Shown: positions 20,128-27,398 of the stretch, in pieces | Numbering within the stretch: position 1 is the stretch's first letter | Layout: each line of letters opens with the position of its first letter | Origin: Pseudomonas sp. R5-89-07 | Lineage (GTDB): Bacteria > Pseudomonadota > Gammaproteobacteria > Pseudomonadales > Pseudomonadaceae | Direction: 5' to 3' | NCBI RefSeq assembly: GCF_003851685.1 | Contig: NZ_CP027727.1 | Location: forward strand, 4,898,001 to 4,962,000 | Length of the DNA: 64,000 bases | Made by a program: the position numbers and the translations under genes | Notes under the pieces: model-generated | The model's database searches: none | What the model was told of the DNA's origin: nothing | What the model saw: only the letters and a program-made list of their open reading frames with translations

Positions 20128-20820
20128 ATGAGTATCAAGACACGCGACACCCTCCGATCCCTGGTCGTACGGCGCAGCCGGGAACTGGGTAAGTCCATGA
20201 CAACCCTGGCCAAGGAGGCCGGCATTTCCCGGACCTACCTATACGGGCTGGCAGGCGGCGCCTCACAAGATCCCTCGGTACGCACCTTGATCAAACTGGC
20301 CAAAGTGCTGCAGGTTTCCCCGCTGCTGCTGTTCCGTTACTTCGCCGACTTGGCGGGCGCTCCGGTTGACTCCAACTCAATGGCGACCACCAACCGGGCT
20401 GTAGGCCTGTGTGATTCAAGCGACATCGCCGTCTTCAACGCAGACGTCACCACGCCCGACCAGACCGTCGTGCTGCCTGGCGAGATTTTTCAGAAAACAT
20501 GGGAGATCCAGAACCTCGGTATACGCCCGTGGCGAGGCCGAAAACTGGTACGCATTGACGGTGAATACGTCATAGCCCGACGCACCGCCACGGGCGCGCC
20601 ATTGGAAGTCGTGATGGACACGCACCTGCGCAGCCTTAACAACGAAACCCTCATCGCAGAAACACTGCCTGGGCAACCGGTGCATATCACTGTGGAATTC
20701 GCCGCGCCCAAGGAAACCTGCGCGGTCACTTCCATCTGGCGGATAGAGGATGAACACGGGCAACCGTGCTACGGCCCTGAGTTCATTTTGCATGTGATCG
20801 TAAATGTGATGGCGCGCTGA
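20128..20820 (+). CDS. XRE-type HTH regulator fused to an NBR1-like Ig domain
   Basis: 230 aa from the ATG giving MSIKTRDTLRSLVVRRSREL; a GTG 33 codons upstream is an alternative. Residues 1-65 are a Cro/CI helix-turn-helix (MTTLAKEAGISRTYLYGLAGG). After a linker, about 110-228 resembles the NBR1/FW Ig-like domain: PGEIFQKTWEIQNLGIRPW, then PGQPVHITVEFAAP, then TSIWRIEDEHGQPCYGPEF. That fold is best known from the autophagy receptor NBR1; in bacteria it is usually of unknown role. Divergent from the oxygenase-LysE pair, a natural target. Confidence 0.8.
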   Translation: MSIKTRDTLRSLVVRRSRELGKSMTTLAKEAGISRTYLYGLAGGASQDPSVRTLIKLAKVLQVSPLLLFRYFADLAGAPVDSNSMATTNRAVGLCDSSDIAVFNADVTTPDQTVVLPGEIFQKTWEIQNLGIRPWRGRKLVRIDGEYVIARRTATGAPLEVVMDTHLRSLNNETLIAETLPGQPVHITVEFAAPKETCAVTSIWRIEDEHGQPCYGPEFILHVIVNVMAR

Positions 20821-21153
20821 ACTACTTGCGCCCTTCAACCGCTATCTACACGGCAAAGCCCATCAGCACCGAGGCCATCAGCCGGCGCTGCATAGCAAGG
20901 CGTACATCATCGCCTATATTTCAGTTTAAACTTTTAAAGCAATTGAAATGATCTTGTACTTGCGACTACTTAAAAAGTTTTACGACGAGCGTTTCCTGAA
21001 GGTCGGATATTCTTACCGCGCGATGAGCTCGTCCGAAATTGATTTTAAACGAGGCTTTGCGTCAGCTCATCAATAATGCATTCAATGGGTAATCGATTGT
21101 CAGTTGGATCACCCCCACAGGCACTTTTATTCGTATGTTCAGGAATACATAAA
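20821..21153. other. Intergenic stretch, nothing recognised
   Basis: 333 bases, moderately A+T-rich after about 20930. No open frame with a ribosome site and no clear hairpin. It may contain the old promoter of the degraded LysE gene that follows. Confidence 0.5.
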
Positions 21154-21765
21154 TGCTCGAAACTCTATTTTCTGTCTATCAGGCGACGCTAACATTCGCC
21201 GTGCCGCCATCGCGCTTCTCGCCAGTCCCGGTCCGGCCACCCTGGCCTTGGCGGCGAGTGGCGACGCCTATGGCATGAAACGCTCTATTCAATTTTTCGT
21301 GGGTATTACCGTGGGATTGGTCATCGCCATGGCATTAGTCTCCACGGGGCTATATGTGTGCACAGTTTTCCCTTATTGGGCGTTGGTCTCGCTGAAGTAT
21401 CCATTCTTTACATTCTTTATCTGGCTTATACCATTGCTGCGCCCCCCATTAACGATGAGCAAAAAACGGTCACTCCGGGGCTGGGTGCGGGTTTTGCTCT
21501 GGGTGTAGCAAAAAACATTAAAGCGTACGCTGCCTTTGCTGCGTTACTGGGCAGTTTTACGTTAGGTGTTACGCCAACATGGGAGCTGTTTACCAAGGCA
21601 GCTATCTGCCAATTGGTTTGCGTGATATTCGATTTTTTCTGGCTTCTTGCGGGAAGCAAGCTCCGTAAATTATTCATTCACCCCACTTGGAGCCGAATAC
21701 TCAATGTCAGCTTCGCGGTGCTAATGGTCGCGACGGTAGCTTGGTCATTTATGCTGACAGATTAA
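21154..21765 (+). pseudogene. LysE-family exporter, frameshifted (second copy)
   Basis: The reading of a LysE-type protein is split over frames. MLETLFSVYQATLTFAV starts at 21154 and leaves frame near 21200. ALLASPGPATLALAASGDAYG continues in a second frame to about 21355. LGVGLAEVSILYILYLAYTIA and the rest continue in the frame ending at 21765. At least two shifts are needed to restore a ~205-aa protein. The SPGPATL signature is intact, so decay looks recent or the shifts are sequencing errors. Confidence 0.75.
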
Positions 21766-21819
21766 CGCTATAGATAAAGCAGAATTACAGTATGATCGTT
21801 CCCTAAAGAGGATTTCCGT

Positions 21820-22413
21820 ATGCTAGCTACCCTTTCCGCTCTTTTACTGCTATTAATAATACCCGGCCCAACTAACACGCTATTGTTTCGTGCAGGGGTA
21901 CTGTATGGGTTCAGCGTGTCGCAGCGCCTTGCTTTTATCGAATCTCTTGCTTATCTGATTCAAGTATCGCTATGGGGAATCACATTACTCTACCTATCGG
22001 CATACTCTCCTTTGACCGTGAAAATCGTCCAGTTTGGCGCAGCATGCTATCTCCTTTATATTTCTTATAAGCTGTGGCAACGCAAAAACAGTATAACCAA
22101 CACAGCCAAGGATCGGTTCTCCGGGCCTTATTTTTTCCTGCTGACGTTGATGAATCCTAAAGGCCTTCTGATCGTTTCATTTATTGCTCCAATTCATACG
22201 TTCACGGAGTTGGAGAATTACGTCGAATTCATGGCAGCTCTCTCGTTGGTGACTATTTCGGTGGGATCTGCTTGGATATTTTTGGGCGCTCGGTTTAAAA
22301 ATTTCCATCAAACGCGGTTTACCACATTGAAGATCAACCGGGTCACGTCTATCACCCTCTTTTGTTTTGCCTCGACGCTTCTTGGTCGCCTGGCTGGTTC
22401 GGCTTTGAACTAA
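21820..22413 (+). CDS. LysE-family exporter (third copy, divergent)
   Basis: 197 aa membrane protein with five to six predicted segments. LLLLLIIPGPTNTLLFRAGVLYG is the N-terminal LysE/RhtB signature. The C-terminal half keeps FLLTLMNPKGLLIVSFIAP, matching the conserved NPK motif of the family. It follows the frameshifted copy by 54 bases on the same strand, with AGAGGA upstream of the ATG. A+T-richer than the core genes. Substrate unknown. Confidence 0.82.
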   Translation: MLATLSALLLLLIIPGPTNTLLFRAGVLYGFSVSQRLAFIESLAYLIQVSLWGITLLYLSAYSPLTVKIVQFGAACYLLYISYKLWQRKNSITNTAKDRFSGPYFFLLTLMNPKGLLIVSFIAPIHTFTELENYVEFMAALSLVTISVGSAWIFLGARFKNFHQTRFTTLKINRVTSITLFCFASTLLGRLAGSALN

Positions 22414-22520
22414 AATTTGTCCGCTTCTCGTACGCTGTTTCTACTATTCGAAGCGACCTACCCCACCGTCAAAACGTATACTTGAAAATCGTCATAAAAT
22501 TATGCGGTGCGGTGTTTGGG

Positions 22521-22558
22521 AGCTTCCGTTCCGCTAACCACCCTTAAAGGGAACCTAA
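22521..22558 (+). pseudogene. 3' remnant of a paralogue of the 18128-18457 gene
   Basis: The last codons read L-T-T-L-K-G-N-L-K-D-I-Q-stop, against L-T-T-L-K-D-Y-L-K-D-I-Q-stop at the end of the gene at 18128. It lies in the same relation to a minus-strand LysE gene. Nothing convincing of the rest of the gene is left upstream. Confidence 0.6.
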
Positions 22559-22590
22559 AAGATATCCAGTAAATCGAGATCGCCCGCAGC

Positions 22591-23226
22591 CTACCGCCGC
22601 CCTTCCACTGCCATCCGCATCGCCAGCCCCATCAGCACCGAGCCCATCAGCCAGCGCTGCACCACTTGCCAGCCCGGCCGGGTGACGAAAAATACTGCGA
22701 TGGACCCGGCCAGCGTGGCAATCACTGCATTCACGCTCACGCTGATCAGAATCTGCGTGAAGCCCAGCACCAACGATTGCATCAGCACACTGCCGTGGCC
22801 GTTCGGGTCGATGAACTGGGGCAGCAGCGACAAGTACATCACCGCCACCTTGGGGTTCAGCAGGTTGGTCACCAGGCCCATGGTGAACAGTTTGCGCGGG
22901 CTGTCCTGGGGCAGGCTTTGCACCTGGAACGGCGAGCGTCCGCCCGGTTTTACCGCCTGCCAGGCCAGATAAGCCAGGTACAGCGCCCCGCCAAACCGCA
23001 GCGCGTCGTACGCAAAGGGCACCGCCATCACCAACGCGGTAATGCCCAAGGCCGCGCACAGCATATAAACCAGAAACCCCAACGCAACGCCGCCCAGGGA
23101 AATAAACCCGGCCGCGCGCCCTTGGCAGATCGACCGCGAAATAAGGTAAATCATGTTCGGGCCGGGTGTGAGCACCATGCCGAGTGATATCAGCGCATAA
23201 GCGAGCCAATTGGACGATTCAGGCAT
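22591..23226 (-). CDS. LysE/RhtB-family exporter (fourth copy)
   Basis: 211 aa with about six membrane segments. The signature LGMVLTPGPNMIYLISRSICQG near residue 15 and LVTNLLNPKVAVMYLSLLPQF near residue 120 are typical of RhtB-like homoserine/threonine and other amino-acid exporters. G+C-rich like the core genome, unlike the copy at 21820. Single-gene unit; substrate not predictable from sequence. Confidence 0.88.
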   Translation of the reverse strand: MPESSNWLAYALISLGMVLTPGPNMIYLISRSICQGRAAGFISLGGVALGFLVYMLCAALGITALVMAVPFAYDALRFGGALYLAYLAWQAVKPGGRSPFQVQSLPQDSPRKLFTMGLVTNLLNPKVAVMYLSLLPQFIDPNGHGSVLMQSLVLGFTQILISVSVNAVIATLAGSIAVFFVTRPGWQVVQRWLMGSVLMGLAMRMAVEGRR

Positions 23227-23649
23227 GGTTGGGCTCTGGGGAGGTCTGTTCTGTCGACGCTAAACATCTGGTCAACGTTGTAAGGTTGGACGCCATGGTA
23301 GGGCGTTCAAAATGCGCGCGTTAGACACAGATCCGTGATCAAAACGTCATACACAAGCGACACCACTCAACCAGGGCAGGCCCATGATCGATTTCAATAA
23401 CAAAGGCTTCGTCAGTCTGAGCAACTGGCCCAATTCAATCCCTGTACACCGCTCACCCTGTAGGAGCTGGCTTGCCTGCGAAGACGCCAGCCCAAACGCC
23501 GCCAAACTCTCAGTGTTACACCTAAGCAGTCCGCGCTACGCATAGCTTCAACCAACTGACTTTTCCCACGCAAGCCATCGAACAAAGCCAATATCAGCCC
23601 CCGATTCTGCCTCGTAGTCTCACTGCCTCGCACAAGGAAGTGAGCCGTC
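23227..23649. other. Intergenic stretch with a truncated gene start and a REP
   Basis: 423 bases. At 23384 an ATG opens MIDFNNKGFVSL, which resembles the start of a small bacterial PH-domain protein, but after about 15 codons the frame runs into a REP hairpin at 23459. No full gene is present. The rest shows nothing recognisable. Confidence 0.5.
23459..23492. repeat. Single REP-like hairpin (variant arm)
   Basis: TGTAGGAGCTGGCTTGCCTG followed by CGAAGACGCCAGCC, the same subgroup as the element at 11799. It appears to truncate the small coding remnant that starts at 23384. Confidence 0.7.
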
Positions 23650-24813
23650 ATGTCAGAACGCGCATACCCCATCACCGAAGAAGAACAGCTCAGAAGGCGC
23701 ATCCTGTCGCCGCAGCCCAAACGCGTGCCCTATTCGCCACTCATTGACCTATCCGAGCCACTCCCCGGCCCTATATCAGCGCCCGAGAAGCTGCCCGGCT
23801 GTACCTTCACCAAACCCTGCCAGTTACCCGATGGAATCATTCATTACGCCGACCCTGCCGGTTACGTCCCCCTTGAACTGATCAAAGACTACGGCCATTT
23901 CAGCCTGCTGGGTGGGCGCGAATTGGACAGCCGAGGCGCGGTGGCCCTGCGCAAGATCAGCGGCAGCGCGCTCCCGGTTGGCTTGGGTCAGTTGGCGTTG
24001 CGCTCGGCCGTCGTGGAGTCCGCTGCTGCGGCTGCAGGCACCGTAGGCGCTGGCCTGCTGGCAGGTTTGGTGGGGCTGGTTTGGCCATCGGCGTTGGGCG
24101 ATAGCGCGCTTTATAGCGAAGAGCAATTGCGCTCGATGCAAAAGGCACGCTCGCAGATGCGCTTGCATATCGAGCAACGCGAGGACGGCACGCTCAAGGG
24201 GTACGGTTTTTACACCGGCAACCACCCGAACTGGCAGATGATCGATGTCGTGCAATTCCAAAGCCGTGGCGATCAGTTTGTGGCGGATTTGGGCCAGGGC
24301 GTCGAGCTGATCTGGACGCCTGCGGTTGACCCTGGCGACACCCTTGGCATCCCGGCGTTGGAAGCTGCGCCCCAAGCGCCGGTGGTGTGGATCTACCCGC
24401 CGACGGAGAAGGCCGCGCAGATTCTGGTGAACCCGATTTATCCGCCGCAGTACCGGGATTTTATTCTGGTGTTCCCGGTGGAGTCGGGGGTTCGGTCGTT
24501 GTATGTGGTGGTTAATGAGCCGAGGAAGGGGCTACGAAACCCAGATCATAATTACTTCCCTGCACTCGAAGCCGAAGACATAACAGGCTTCCCTGGGCTG
24601 ATCCCCCAAAAGCCGGTGACACCAAGAAAAGGCGGAGCGGGCTTACGTGAACGATGGATAGACGCAAAAGGAAGGAGAATATTTGAATGGGATTCCAAAA
24701 AAGGCGAACTGGAAGTCTATCGAAAAAGTGATTTGGAACACCTCGGCGCGTTTGACCCTTACACCGCCGAGCGTCGAGGACCTGCGGACCCAAAACGTCG
24801 GATTTACAAATAA
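23650..24813 (+). CDS. S-type-pyocin-like bacteriocin with colicin-E3-type rRNase domain
   Basis: 387 aa. Residues 1-110 are a Pro-rich/unknown region. An Ala/Gly-rich hydrophobic stretch spans about 115-150 (AAAAAGTVGAGLLAGLVGLV). A pyocin-S-type translocation-like region (WIYPPTEKAAQILVNPIYPPQYRDFILVFP) spans about 255-290. The C-terminal ~60 residues align with colicin E3/cloacin DF13 16S-rRNA ribonuclease (GRRIFEWDSKKGELEVYR ... FDP ... DPKRRI). E3 catalytic D510, E517 and R545 correspond to D348, E355 and R383, but H513 corresponds to K351. Short for a classical pyocin; no receptor-binding domain recognised. The immunity gene follows. Confidence 0.85.
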   Translation: MSERAYPITEEEQLRRRILSPQPKRVPYSPLIDLSEPLPGPISAPEKLPGCTFTKPCQLPDGIIHYADPAGYVPLELIKDYGHFSLLGGRELDSRGAVALRKISGSALPVGLGQLALRSAVVESAAAAAGTVGAGLLAGLVGLVWPSALGDSALYSEEQLRSMQKARSQMRLHIEQREDGTLKGYGFYTGNHPNWQMIDVVQFQSRGDQFVADLGQGVELIWTPAVDPGDTLGIPALEAAPQAPVVWIYPPTEKAAQILVNPIYPPQYRDFILVFPVESGVRSLYVVVNEPRKGLRNPDHNYFPALEAEDITGFPGLIPQKPVTPRKGGAGLRERWIDAKGRRIFEWDSKKGELEVYRKSDLEHLGAFDPYTAERRGPADPKRRIYK

Positions 24814-24827
24814 AGAGGAACGCGCAA

Positions 24828-25115
24828 ATGGCGATGAAAATCAGGTTGCGGTGGTACGAAAAACACAGTGATAACTTGAAAGCGGATGAGTACTCAGCGG
24901 CTATCGAAGACTCGGACGGTATTCTGGACGCGTTGGGTTTAGGTGAGGAAGCCGCGATATATGCGGATGTATTCAACCTGCTGCCTAACTGGATAACGAT
25001 CATCCAGCCGTATTTCCAGCACACGATTGAACCCGGCCAGTTCGACTACCAGATTTCGTTCCGTTACCAAGGCGCGTGGCCACCGCCCCCGAAACAACCT
25101 AAGAAGGAGTCATGA
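24828..25115 (+). CDS. Colicin-E3/cloacin-type immunity protein
   Basis: 95 aa, starts 14 bases after the bacteriocin stop with AGAGGA upstream. The order of conserved pieces (LRWYEKHSDNLKADEYS, DGILDALG, LLPNWITIIQPYFQHTIEPG, DYQISFRYQG) follows the ImmE3 fold family, which binds the E3-type RNase domain at an exosite and blocks ribosome access. The Pro/Lys-rich C-terminal tail is extra. Tight linkage to the matching toxin makes the assignment firm. Confidence 0.92.
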   Translation: MAMKIRLRWYEKHSDNLKADEYSAAIEDSDGILDALGLGEEAAIYADVFNLLPNWITIIQPYFQHTIEPGQFDYQISFRYQGAWPPPPKQPKKES

Positions 25116-25119
25116 TGCA

Positions 25120-25641
25120 ATGAGACCTGCATCGCAAAAGCCTCTTTATCGCTCAGTCAACACCCGAACCCATGGTGTACGCCACGGAAGCTGCGGCGCT
25201 TACCGGTACGAACGGCACAGCAAAGATGAAAAGCGCGCGCTATCAACTCGCGGATCAATGCACAGCCATCAACGACACGGGCTCGATTACACACCACTAT
25301 TCCGCTTTCTCCTGTCCAAAGTCGGCCACCCATGGAGCCAGGTTTTCAGCGAAGCCAACGCTCGCCTGGACCGTCCGGACCCGGTGTTCTGGATGGTTGC
25401 GCTGCATGAAAGCGACAAGCAGGAATACGTAAGAACGGACGAAAACAGCTACTACAGCGGCTTGTGGGTGGACGAGGCTGGCCTGCTGCAAAAGGTCAAC
25501 CCGCAGCTAACGCCCGAGCACATGACACACTTTTACGACTGCTGCACGCAAACGTTTAACGGTGTGGTGTTCGCGCACGCTTTACCGCGCGAACGGTGGC
25601 CAGTCGCCGCTTCGCTGGGGCACGACAGCGTCCAAAATTGA
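25120..25641 (+). CDS. Conserved protein in the bacteriocin operon, function unknown
   Basis: 173 aa from the ATG giving MRPASQKPLYRSVNTRTHGV; AGAAGGAG lies about 10 bases upstream and the start is 4 bases after the immunity stop. The N-terminal ~60 residues are basic (Arg/Lys/His-rich, RSVNTRTHGVRHGSCGAYRYERHSKDEKR). The rest is an alpha/beta-looking soluble domain (LFRFLLSKVGHPWSQVFSEA, DPVFWMVALHESDKQ, NSYYSGLWVDEAGLLQKVNP). No catalytic motif I recognise. The basic tail would suit an RNA or ribosome contact. A helper or second immunity role is inference from position only. Confidence 0.65.
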   Translation: MRPASQKPLYRSVNTRTHGVRHGSCGAYRYERHSKDEKRALSTRGSMHSHQRHGLDYTPLFRFLLSKVGHPWSQVFSEANARLDRPDPVFWMVALHESDKQEYVRTDENSYYSGLWVDEAGLLQKVNPQLTPEHMTHFYDCCTQTFNGVVFAHALPRERWPVAASLGHDSVQN

Positions 25642-25659
25642 TCAGCTGTGCCTCAACGC

Positions 25660-26034
25660 TTATTTGGACTGAAACGTCTCAAGATACGCCAATATATTTT
25701 CAATCTTCTCCTGGTCACTAATACCCCAGAAGATCATCCGCGTACCACTCACCACCTTCTTCGGTGCTTCGATATAGGCCGCCAGTTTGTCGCGGGTCCA
25801 GACAACACCGGAGTTTTTCATCGCGTCGGAATATTGGTAATCCGTGGTCGTTCCCGCCGGCCGGCCGATGATGCCGTTGAGTTGCGGCCCGAACCCACCC
25901 CGTGCGCCTTCACCGACACTGTGACAGCCGCCGCACGTCTTGGTGAACAGCTTGCCGCCCGCCTCGGCGTCGCCGGCAGCAAACGCCGCGTGGGCATTGA
26001 AGATCAGGGCTAGGGTCAACAAGGCATACTTCAT
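25660..26034 (-). CDS. Periplasmic class I cytochrome c
   Basis: 124 aa from the ATG giving MKYALLTLALIFNAHAAFA, a clear Sec signal peptide with AxA cleavage; GGAG lies 7 bases upstream. One haem site CGGCH near mature residue 15 and a methionine-ligand region near SGTRMIFWG give a cytochrome c2/mitochondrial-c-like profile (KKVVSGTRMIFWGISDQEKIENILAYLETF). Probable soluble electron carrier in the periplasm. Convergent with the preceding gene; partner oxidoreductase not evident. Confidence 0.88.
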   Translation of the reverse strand: MKYALLTLALIFNAHAAFAAGDAEAGGKLFTKTCGGCHSVGEGARGGFGPQLNGIIGRPAGTTTDYQYSDAMKNSGVVWTRDKLAAYIEAPKKVVSGTRMIFWGISDQEKIENILAYLETFQSK

Positions 26035-26207
26035 TAGAGGGCTCCGCATCGAGTGTTGCCTGCGATTATGCCTGTTTAAAAGCGACTCCCCCTTCGTACT
26101 CTCAAGCAAACCACCAAACGACCACCCATCGTTTAAAAAACATCCAATCGAACCTATATGCCCGGCCCCCACTCCACCTACTGAACCCTGATGGTGGAGT
26201 AAGGATC

Positions 26208-26588
26208 ATGGCTCAGCCATCGATTTTAGTGCTGGAAGACGACGAGATCATTCGGGCGTTAATGGTGGATGTGCTGGAGGACTTCGGCGCAGTGGTAACG
26301 TCGTTCCCTTCGGCCGATGAAGGGATGATTTATCTGGAGCGGGGCGACGAGCCGGTGGACCTGATTGTCAGCGATGTGCAGATGCCCGGCCTGCTTAACG
26401 GTTATGACTTGAGCCGTGTGGTGGCTCATCGCTGGCCTGAGGTTCAGGTGGTACTGACGTCGGGCAACACCACTATAGCGTCGCAACTGGGCGGGTCGGT
26501 GCGTTTTTTGCCCAAGCCCTGGAGTACCGACCACTTGATTGAATGCGTGCAGACCGCTTTGAGCCAGCAAGGTCTGTCGATGCATTGA
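26208..26588 (+). CDS. Single-domain response regulator
   Basis: 126 aa consisting of a CheY-like receiver only. Acidic pair E10-D11, phospho-acceptor D56 in LIVSDVQMPG, the Thr/Ser in VLTSGN, and K102 in FLPKPW are all present. No output domain. It lies about 195 bases upstream of bphO-bphP on the same strand and could be the phosphotransfer partner of the bacteriophytochrome kinase, though the gap and separate start leave that open. Confidence 0.85.
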   Translation: MAQPSILVLEDDEIIRALMVDVLEDFGAVVTSFPSADEGMIYLERGDEPVDLIVSDVQMPGLLNGYDLSRVVAHRWPEVQVVLTSGNTTIASQLGGSVRFLPKPWSTDHLIECVQTALSQQGLSMH

Positions 26589-26783
26589 TAGCGTCGCGAT
26601 ATCACTTAAATCGAACTTCGCGGCCCGTTCTGCGGTCACTAAACCCGAAAGGAGCGACATTTCTGATCCGCTGGTCAGCCTTTTCGCTGCTCGCGTTCAG
26701 CTGACGACCATGAATTGTGTAGAATCGTCGCCCATTTTCACGCGTCATTCATGGCCGAGAGGCCCACAGTTCGAGCTCATTGA

Positions 26784-27398
26784 ATGCATTCAAAGGCCCA
26801 TGACGTTGGTGCGCCCTCCTTGTTGGAAACGTTGCGCACAGGCACGGGGCTGCTGCATGTCGCGTTGGAAAAGCGTCTGCCGTTCTTTTCCGAACGCCTG
26901 AGCACCGACTGGTACCGGCGCTTGTTGCAGGCGTATTACGGTTTTTATCAGCCGATGGAAGCTGCGTTGTATGACAGCGGCTTGATTCCCGATGGCTATG
27001 ACGCTGCATTGCGTACGAAAACGCCCACACTGGTCAACGACCTCTACGCCCTCGGCCTGAACGAGCACACCCTGCGCACCCTGCCCCGTTGCACCCAGCT
27101 CCCCGACCTGGATACACCAGCTGCCTGCCTGGGCGCCTTGTATGTGCTGGAAGGCGCGACCCTCGGTGGGCAGGTGCTGCGCCGCGAAATGGCGTTACGC
27201 CTGGCGGTGGATGCCGATAACGGCGGTGCGTTTCTGGATATTTATGGCGTAGAGACCGGCCGACGCTGGAAAGACTTTCTCGACTACCTGGCTCGCCTGC
27301 CGCTGGACGCGACCGCCAGAGAGCGCGCAGTCATCGCTGCGCGTTCCACATTCAGCGGCTTTGAGCAATGGCTCGACAGCCAGGAGGTACTGCTATGA
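26784..27398 (+). CDS. bphO: Biliverdin-producing heme oxygenase BphO
   Basis: 204 aa, bacterial heme-oxygenase size. It opens haem to biliverdin, CO and iron, supplying the phytochrome chromophore. The proximal histidine is H25 in TGTGLLHVALEK. The distal helix GALYVLEGATLGGQVL carries the conserved Gly-rich kink. Its stop overlaps the start of bphP (ATGA), the usual bphO-bphP arrangement, so synthesis of chromophore and apoprotein is coupled. Confidence 0.95.
   Translation: MHSKAHDVGAPSLLETLRTGTGLLHVALEKRLPFFSERLSTDWYRRLLQAYYGFYQPMEAALYDSGLIPDGYDAALRTKTPTLVNDLYALGLNEHTLRTLPRCTQLPDLDTPAACLGALYVLEGATLGGQVLRREMALRLAVDADNGGAFLDIYGVETGRRWKDFLDYLARLPLDATARERAVIAARSTFSGFEQWLDSQEVLL

Noticed and set aside
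22544..23209. 221-codon minus-strand frame overlapping a LysE gene
   Set aside because: Alternative frame of the 22591-23226 exporter; Gly/Arg-rich and without membrane segments.
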